A stretch of 29,445 nucleotides of DNA, from NCBI GenBank assembly GCA_964628515.1, contig CAZVNZ010000034.1, positions 1 through 29,445 on the forward strand, written 5' to 3'. How positions within the stretch are numbered: position 1 is the stretch's first letter; every line of letters begins with the position of its first letter. Under the pieces are notes generated by a model. It saw only the letters and a program-made list of their open reading frames with translations, had not been told where the DNA came from and made no database searches. Origin of the DNA: CAZVNZ01 sp964628515. GTDB lineage: Bacteria; Bacillota; Clostridia; Christensenellales; Christensenellaceae. Shown piece by piece: positions 24,923-29,445 of this stretch. Position numbers and translations under genes: made by a program.

Positions 24923-25268
24923 GCTACTGTAATAATGTGGGAAAGGGGATAATATGGAAAGAAAAATAGAATGTGACGACATATGTCCGATTTGCGGATT
25001 GCAGCATCTTGAAATAAAATAGCGCATACTGCGCACTACTAAAGGAGTGCTGCATAGCATTTTCTTGCAAATGGCTACCAGTAGCCATTTGAGAAACTGC
25101 AATAAAATTAAGTTTTATAGATGGGGTGTGCTTCTGCCCGGCGGAATATTGCGGATAAAAGAAGTAGAAACTAAGCCAAATTAATTGCTATATAATAAGA
25201 TGTGCCTGCGTTTGCTTGTTTAATAATTAAAGCAAGCAAACAAAGTGTGCATCAAAGCGAGGTATATT
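24923..25268 (+). other. 346-nt structured intergenic stretch between E3 and SDR genes
   Basis: Apart from the possible small peptide this stretch holds hairpins: GCGCA-TAC-TGCGC (25023-25035), a perfect 11-bp stem CAAATGGCTAC/GTAGCCATTTG with a 2-nt loop (25068-25091), extended by TTCT/AGAA with a bulge, and GTTTGCTTG/CAAGCAAAC (25210-25241) extended to 12 bp. None ends in a T-run. No -35/-10 pair was found, so readthrough from upstream is assumed. A small RNA, an RNA processing region or the remains of a lost gene are all possible. Confidence 0.5.
24954..25022 (+). CDS. Possible 22-residue peptide with a CPICG motif
   Basis: A short ORF starts at ATG 24954 with a very good ribosome binding site (GAAAGGGG, 7 nt before) and stops at TAG 25020-25022. 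The product is acidic and Cys-rich for its size, with Cys at positions 7, 11 and 14 and a C-x2-C knuckle (CPICG) as in zinc ribbons. It is either a genuine microprotein within the operon or the first codons left from a larger degraded zinc-binding protein. I could not find a continuation in other frames. Its reality rests only on the ribosome binding site and motif. Confidence 0.3.
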   Translation: MERKIECDDICPICGLQHLEIK

Positions 25269-26018
25269 ATGGATTTTACTAATAAAACAGCTATTGTAAC
25301 AGGGGGCGCACAGGGGATAGGAAAAGGCATTTGTACTTTGCTTGCTCAAAAAAACGCAAATGTAATTATTGCGGATTTGGACGAAGTAAATGGGGAAAAC
25401 ACGGCTTTAGAGCTGACAAAAAGTGGTTTTAACGCAAGTTTTTATAAAATAGATTTAACTAATGTAGGCAAAATTAAAGAAATGGCGGAGTTTACCGTAA
25501 AAAAGTACGGCGATATAGATATATTAATAAATAACGCAGGCATACTCCATTCCACACCCATAGAAGAGATAACGGAAAAAGAATGGGATTTTATAACCGC
25601 AATTAACTTAAAGGCGGTGTTTTTTGCTTGCCAAGCGGTTGTGCCCTACTTTAAAAGAAAAAATTACGGCAAAATATTAAATATGTCCTCAATGGCAGGG
25701 CGAAACGGCGGTATTTCCGCAGGAATGGGGTACAGCGCAACCAAAGCAGGCATTATTGGGCTTTCTAAAGGGCTTGCAGGCCAACTGGCAAAATACAAAG
25801 TAAATGTAAATTGCATTTGTCCGGGTACTACAAAAACGGCTATTTTAGAGAGTTTTACAGAAGAGCAAGTAAGGGCAATAGAGGAAAAAATACCCATAGG
25901 CAGACTTGGCAGTGTGGAGGATATTGCAAATGTAGCATGTTTTTTATGCTCGGATTTGGCTAAGTTTATAACGGGGGCAACCTTAGATGTAAACGGTGGC
26001 TTATACATAGGCTCGTAA
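25269..26018 (+). CDS. Short-chain dehydrogenase/reductase (SDR-1), sugar or polyol oxidoreductase
   Basis: A classical SDR of 249 residues. It has the cofactor motif TGGAQGIGKG, an acidic residue after the second strand (IIADLDEV, favouring NAD over NADP), the NNAG motif, catalytic Ser in NMSSMAG, and YSATK (Tyr-x3-Lys), with a C-terminal GATLDVNGG. I chose the ATG at 25269 behind GCGAGGT; the longer form from 25245 adds eight residues without homology. Family members oxidise hydroxyl groups of sugars, polyols and beta-hydroxyacids. It is one of two SDRs in the operon, separated by a TIM-barrel isomerase. Confidence 0.88.
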   Translation: MDFTNKTAIVTGGAQGIGKGICTLLAQKNANVIIADLDEVNGENTALELTKSGFNASFYKIDLTNVGKIKEMAEFTVKKYGDIDILINNAGILHSTPIEEITEKEWDFITAINLKAVFFACQAVVPYFKRKNYGKILNMSSMAGRNGGISAGMGYSATKAGIIGLSKGLAGQLAKYKVNVNCICPGTTKTAILESFTEEQVRAIEEKIPIGRLGSVEDIANVACFLCSDLAKFITGATLDVNGGLYIGS

Positions 26019-26054
26019 GGGCTGTAAATTACAGGTTTATTTGGAGGTATAAAA

Positions 26055-26915
26055 GTGAATTATAAATTTACAAATTATAAATACGCAGGCGCAGATTTTA
26101 CCTTTCCTTTGCTTTCTCATATCAATGCGCTAAAAGTGGTAAAGTTGCTGGAATTTGACGGTGTGGATATTGGCTTGTTTCAAGACAGGACGCACCTGCA
26201 ACCGTCCACGGTGCTTGTTAATGCAGAAAAAAGCGGTAGAGAGCTGTTAGAAAAGGTTGTGGATACAGGGCTTGAAATTGCAGACGTGTTTTTGCAATGC
26301 CATTTGGATTTTGACAAAAAGGCTATTAATCATCCCTGTGATGATGTGAGAGCGGAGGTGCGCAATGCCTTTGAAAAAACGGTGGAGTATGCCCTTTCTT
26401 GCAAAAGTAAGCATGTAACCATATTGCCCGGTGTGCATTTTGAGGGGGAAGACTACGAAACCTCTTTTAAGCGAACACAAGAGGAGCTTTTATGGCGGTT
26501 GGAAAAAGCCCAAAAAGTAGGGCTTATACTGGCGGTAGAGCCTCATATCGGCTCTATTATAGATACACCCAATAAAGCCCTTAGATTAGCACAGGAAACC
26601 AAAGGGCTTACACTAACGGTGGATTACACTCACTTTGCAAAGGTGGGTATTGCAGATACGGAAGTAGAGCCGTTGTTGCAGTATGCCTCTCATTTTCATG
26701 GCAGAGGAGCAAAAAAAGGTATGCTACAATGCGTACTTGAGGACAACACAATAAACTATCCAAACGTAATTAAAGCGATGAAAAAATACAACTACAAAGG
26801 GTATGTAGGCATAGAATACATTTGGACGGCGTGGGAGGATTGCAACAAGAGCGATAATATATCCGAGTGTATATTACTTAAAAAACTCTTAAAAGAAGCG
26901 GAGTCAAGTATATAG
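26055..26915 (+). CDS. TIM-barrel sugar isomerase/epimerase (AP-endonuclease 2 family)
   Basis: The 286-residue protein belongs to the xylose-isomerase-like TIM-barrel superfamily, which includes hydroxypyruvate isomerase, tagatose/psicose epimerases, IolE and IolI. The metal-binding pattern is visible: Glu in LILAVEPHIGS, Asp and His in LTVDYTHFAKVG, His in ASHFHGRGAKKG and Glu in GYVGIEYIW. It starts with ATG at 26055 (36 nt after SDR-1, GGAGGT upstream; a GTG alternative is not needed). Next to GarR and glycerate kinase it could be a hydroxypyruvate/tartronate semialdehyde isomerase, but the 286-residue length and its place between two SDRs suit a ketose epimerase or keto-inositol-type isomerase equally well. 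Confidence 0.82.
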   Translation: MNYKFTNYKYAGADFTFPLLSHINALKVVKLLEFDGVDIGLFQDRTHLQPSTVLVNAEKSGRELLEKVVDTGLEIADVFLQCHLDFDKKAINHPCDDVRAEVRNAFEKTVEYALSCKSKHVTILPGVHFEGEDYETSFKRTQEELLWRLEKAQKVGLILAVEPHIGSIIDTPNKALRLAQETKGLTLTVDYTHFAKVGIADTEVEPLLQYASHFHGRGAKKGMLQCVLEDNTINYPNVIKAMKKYNYKGYVGIEYIWTAWEDCNKSDNISECILLKKLLKEAESSI

Positions 26916-26917
26916 TA

Positions 26918-26956
26918 AATAGATTACGGTTACCATTATTATCTATTTTCCGTAAT
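26918..26956 (+). promoter_or_regulatory. Overlapping inverted repeats before SDR-2
   Basis: AATAGAT (26918-26924) can pair with ATCTATT (26941-26947), and ATTACGG (26923-26929) with CCGTAAT (26950-26956). The two stems share bases, so only one can form fully. It lies just upstream of the AAGGAGG ribosome binding site of SDR-2. No function is established. Confidence 0.35.
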
Positions 26957-26977
26957 TATATAAGGAGGTAAATCAAA

Positions 26978-27772
26978 ATGGCAGGAAAACTTATAAACAA
27001 GGTTGCGTGGGTAAGTGGTGCCAATAAAGGCATAGGAGAAGGCATTGCAAGGCTTTACGCAAAAGAGGGCGCAAAGGTAGCTATGATAGGCAGAACCACA
27101 AGCGAGGGGGAAAAAATTGCGCAGGAAATTAAAGAGGCAGGTGGCGAGGCATTTTTTTTCAAGTGCGATGTTACAAAGGAAGAGGATATAAAAGCATCTA
27201 TTGAGGAGACGGTAAAAAGATACGGCACAATAGACATTCTGATAAATAACGCAGGTATTGTTGACATTAAAATGCTACACGAATATACTGTAGAGGATTG
27301 GGATTGGGTGATGGATTTAAACGTGCGCTCCATGTTTTTATCCTTTAAATATGCCTTTCCTTATTTAAGCAGTCACGAGCACAGCTACGTGGTAAACGTA
27401 GGCTCTATTTCAAGCTTTGTGGGGCAGGACAGCACCCCCGTTTATACCGCATCTAAAGGGGCGGTACTTAATTTATCCAAATCCATTGGGTTAGATTACG
27501 CAAGATACGGCATTAGATGCAACTGCGTTTGCCCGGGCATTACAGAAACTCCCATGCTGTTTACCCATTTAAATTCGGAGAAAAATCCGGATGCCCACTA
27601 CAAAAAACGCTTGACGAGAGTACCCATAAATAAACCGTTGTTTCCCGAAGACGTGGCAAAAACCTGCCTGTTCTTCTCTTGCGAGGATTCCTCGGGGGTT
27701 ACGGCAACATCACTAATAATTGACGGAGGCTACATTAGCTGTGCGGAATGGGACGCAAGCAAGTACGAGTAA
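26978..27772 (+). CDS. Short-chain dehydrogenase/reductase (SDR-2)
   Basis: The 264-residue SDR has SGANKGIGEG as the cofactor loop, basic Arg in AMIGRTTSEG after strand two (suggesting NADP preference, unlike SDR-1), NNAG, the Ser of NVGSISSF and YTASKG (Tyr-x3-Lys). The C-terminus is longer than usual, ending in YISCAEWDASKYE after IIDGGY. AAGGAGGT precedes the start. The different cofactor signals of the two SDRs hint that they serve as an oxidation/reduction pair acting on the substrate and product of the TIM-barrel isomerase between them. That pairing is inference. Confidence 0.88.
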   Translation: MAGKLINKVAWVSGANKGIGEGIARLYAKEGAKVAMIGRTTSEGEKIAQEIKEAGGEAFFFKCDVTKEEDIKASIEETVKRYGTIDILINNAGIVDIKMLHEYTVEDWDWVMDLNVRSMFLSFKYAFPYLSSHEHSYVVNVGSISSFVGQDSTPVYTASKGAVLNLSKSIGLDYARYGIRCNCVCPGITETPMLFTHLNSEKNPDAHYKKRLTRVPINKPLFPEDVAKTCLFFSCEDSSGVTATSLIIDGGYISCAEWDASKYE

Positions 27773-27778
27773 AAACCT

Positions 27779-28900
27779 ATGAAGATTGTAATAGCACCCG
27801 ACTCCTTTAAGGGCTCTCTAACCTCAATAGAGGGCTGTAATATCATAGAAAAAGCGGCACTTAGCGTATTTTCCACGGCAGAAATTGTAAAAATACCCAT
27901 AGCGGACGGTGGCGAGGGCAGTATAGAGGCAGTAAGCTCCGCTTGCAAGGGAGAGATTGTCTCCGCACAGGTGCAAGGCTCTTTGCCAAACACAACTCTC
28001 AGCGCTAACTATTTCATCACAGGGAAAAAAGGGGTGGTGGAAATGGCGCAGGCAAACGGACTTACTTTAATCGAAGAAAAAAACCCTCTGCTTGCCAATA
28101 CTTACGGTACAGGCGAGCTTATTTTGCATGCAATTAATAGGGGATGCACAGAAATTGTGGTAGCAATAGGGGGTAGTGCCACTAACGACGGTGGTTTGGG
28201 GGCAATGCAGGCGCTTGGTTTTTCCTTTTATGATGATAATGATAAGCGGATAGACAGAGTGTGTGGGCAAAATTTAAGTAAAATAAGGCGGATTTCCGAC
28301 GAAAATGCGCTTTGCAATTTAAAAGCTATTAAATTTACGGTAATGTGCGATGTAAACAACCCTCTGACAGGCAAAAAAGGCGCTACTTACACCTTTGGCA
28401 GGCAAAAAGGGGCAGACGACGCCACCCTTGCAATTTTAGAAAAAGGCATGAAAAACTACGAGAATGTGCTAAACAGCTATGCCGGCTTTAATGTGGGCGA
28501 GGTAGAGGGCACAGGTGCCGCCGGTGGTTTGGGCGGTGCGCTTAAAGGGTTTTTAAAGGCAGAAATGAAGCCGGGAATACTGGCGGTGTTAGAGCTTGCT
28601 AAATTTAAAAAAAAGATTAAAAATGCCAACCTGATTATAACGGGGGAGGGCAGGGTAGATTTTCAATCCGCTTACGGCAAAGTCCTATGGGGAATAGGCA
28701 AATCCGCCGAGGGCATACCTGTTATTGCCTTTGCCGGAGGAGTGGGAGAAGGGATAGCCGAGCTTGAAAAAATAGGTATAAATGCGGTAATTCCCATAGT
28801 TAATAAGCCTATGGAGCTAAAAGAGGCAATAGGAAATGCAAAAAATTTACTGTATAACAGTGCGGTAAATACATTTAAATTACTAAAAATTTCCCTTTAA
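27779..28900 (+). CDS. garK: D-glycerate 2-kinase (GarK/GlxK class I glycerate kinase)
   Basis: Phosphorylates D-glycerate with ATP to 2-phosphoglycerate, which enters glycolysis. The 373-residue protein opens with MKIVIAPDSFKGSL and contains IADGGEGSIEA, GTGELILHAINRGCTEIVVAIGGSATNDGG (parts: GTGELILHA, GGSATNDGG), CDVNNPLTGKKGA, GTGAAGGLGGAL and ITGEGRVDFQS, matching the GlxK/GarK family along its length. Six bases separate it from SDR-2, and it closes the operon before a strong terminator. With garR at the other end of the operon it shows that D-glycerate is an intermediate of the pathway. Confidence 0.95.
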   Translation: MKIVIAPDSFKGSLTSIEGCNIIEKAALSVFSTAEIVKIPIADGGEGSIEAVSSACKGEIVSAQVQGSLPNTTLSANYFITGKKGVVEMAQANGLTLIEEKNPLLANTYGTGELILHAINRGCTEIVVAIGGSATNDGGLGAMQALGFSFYDDNDKRIDRVCGQNLSKIRRISDENALCNLKAIKFTVMCDVNNPLTGKKGATYTFGRQKGADDATLAILEKGMKNYENVLNSYAGFNVGEVEGTGAAGGLGGALKGFLKAEMKPGILAVLELAKFKKKIKNANLIITGEGRVDFQSAYGKVLWGIGKSAEGIPVIAFAGGVGEGIAELEKIGINAVIPIVNKPMELKEAIGNAKNLLYNSAVNTFKLLKISL

Positions 28901-28954
28901 AAAATTGCTATTATTATAATGTAATAAATTCTTAAAGCAGATAATTTTTTTCAC

Positions 28955-28990
28955 GTAAAAAACCTTTATTTATAGAGGTTTTTTACTATT
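28955..28990 (+). terminator. Intrinsic terminator of the catabolic operon
   Basis: GTAAAAAACCT (28955-28965) pairs perfectly with AGGTTTTTTAC (28976-28986) around a 10-nt loop; the T-run is inside the 3' arm. It separates the operon from the rRNA promoter. Confidence 0.85.
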
Positions 28991-29035
28991 TAAAATAAAA
29001 AGTAAAAAAAAAGTAAAAAAAATATCAAAAAATTG

Positions 29036-29064
29036 TTGACATTAGAGAGGTAAAGTGATAATAT
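29036..29064 (+). promoter_or_regulatory. rRNA operon promoter
   Basis: TTGACA (29036-29041), 17-nt spacer, TAATAT (29059-29064), preceded by an A/T-rich stretch with runs of A that could serve as an UP element. Transcription should start near 29071. Nothing else is seen between the terminator at 28986 and this promoter. Confidence 0.85.
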
Positions 29065-29070
29065 AAATGA

Positions 29071-29207
29071 GCCGCCAAAAAAGGCGGCGCACATTGAAAA
29101 AACAATACAGTACCCAAGCATAGTGAAAACTATGCAAAAGAAATAAGCTTGAAGCGGAGCCACGGAGTCAAAACTAAGTTAAAAGATGGTGAAAACCATT
29201 TAAGATT
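29071..29207 (+). ncRNA. Pre-16S rRNA leader with GC hairpin and two GAAA-tetraloop hairpins
   Basis: At the predicted transcript start lies GCCGCC-AAAAAA-GGCGGC (29071-29088). Two hairpins share a GAAA tetraloop: GCATAGT-GAAA-ACTATGC (29118-29135) and ATGGT-GAAA-ACCAT (29186-29199). The leader is about 137 nt and is removed during 16S maturation. I saw no convincing boxA. Confidence 0.7.
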
Positions 29208-29445
29208 TTAATTAAGAGTTTGATCCTGGCTCAGGACGAACGCTGGCGGCATGCTTAACACATGCAAGTCGAACGGACGACCGGATTACACCGAATGTTT
29301 TCAAAAAAACATAAAGCAACAGAGAATATAGTTGCAAAAAGGTGTATGAACTACGGAAACCTAAATAATGTTTTTTTAGAAGAAGAACATTGGGTGTAAT
29401 CCGGAAGTTAGTGGCGGACGGGTGAGTAACGCGTGAGCAACCTAC
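29208..29445 (+). rRNA. rrs: 16S ribosomal RNA, 5' part (cut by window end), with extended V1
   Basis: The universal 5' sequence AGAGTTTGATCCTGGCTCAG is at 29215-29234, followed by GACGAACGCTGGCGGC, CACATGCAAGTCGAACGG and, at 29411-29435, GTGGCGGACGGGTGAGTAA. By E. coli numbering (AGAGTTTG at position 8) the mature 5' end is near 29208. Between CGAACGG and GTGGCGGACGG lie about 130 nt, against about 35 in E. coli. The extra sequence forms a long stem (29281-29404), see findings. Flanking conserved segments are intact, so the gene looks functional. The sequence is bacterial, Firmicutes-like; the rest lies beyond the window. Confidence 0.98.

Noticed and set aside
25210..25241. GTTTGCTTG/CAAGCAAAC as a terminator before SDR-1
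   Set aside because: No T-run on either strand after the stem, and no promoter behind it to restart the operon.

Overview
This is a low-GC, AT-rich window in which every convincing gene lies on the + strand. It ends in the 5' part of a 16S rRNA gene read in the same direction. Gene types (bifunctional AdhE, CUT2-type sugar ABC transporter, LacI-family regulators, lipoproteins with an ASEAP-repeat linker, GGAG-type ribosome binding sites, TTGACA/TATAAT promoters) and the 16S 5' sequence point to a fermentative Firmicute, most likely an uncultured, probably gut-associated member of the Clostridia. The exact lineage cannot be named from this sequence. A block of exactly 100 N shows that this is a draft or metagenome scaffold.

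Layout. (1) 1-3110: end of an upstream unit, then a monocistronic adhE with a Rex-like box over its promoter and a terminator. (2) 3200-7733: a rhamnose-type locus. It holds an orphan sugar-binding lipoprotein, a cytoplasmic SGNH esterase, LacI-1, L-rhamnose isomerase (interrupted by the N gap) and rhamnose mutarotase. Two identical palindromes, each just downstream of a sigma-A promoter, make LacI-1 the likely local repressor. (3) 7734-15520: a CUT2 ABC transporter (binding protein, double ATPase, permease), then two uroporphyrinogen-decarboxylase-fold proteins and LacI-2. (4) 15521-18064: a third UroD-fold protein behind a variant palindrome, then LacI-3. (5) 18065-28986: a ten-gene catabolic operon. 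It encodes an MBL-fold hydrolase, tartronate semialdehyde reductase (GarR), a complete acetoin-dehydrogenase-type 2-oxo complex (E1 alpha, E1 beta, E2, E3), two SDR dehydrogenases, a TIM-barrel sugar isomerase/epimerase and D-glycerate 2-kinase, and closes with a terminator. (6) 29036-29445: rRNA promoter, hairpin-rich leader, and partial 16S with a greatly enlarged V1 stem.

The main result is a shared, asymmetric operator (TTTAAC-N2-TAAACTWA) found five times: twice before the ABC transporter, once before LacI-3 and twice before the ten-gene operon. In two cases it sits 2 nt after the -10 of a near-perfect promoter. This ties transporter, regulator and operon into one predicted LacI-3 regulon. 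The enzyme set suggests that a sugar or polyol is imported, oxidised (SDRs) and isomerised (TIM barrel), then cleaved in part by a thiamine/lipoyl CoA-dependent complex, with a C3 fragment recovered through tartronate semialdehyde, D-glycerate and 2-phosphoglycerate. I do not recognise this combination as a described pathway. The substrate and the order of steps are inference.
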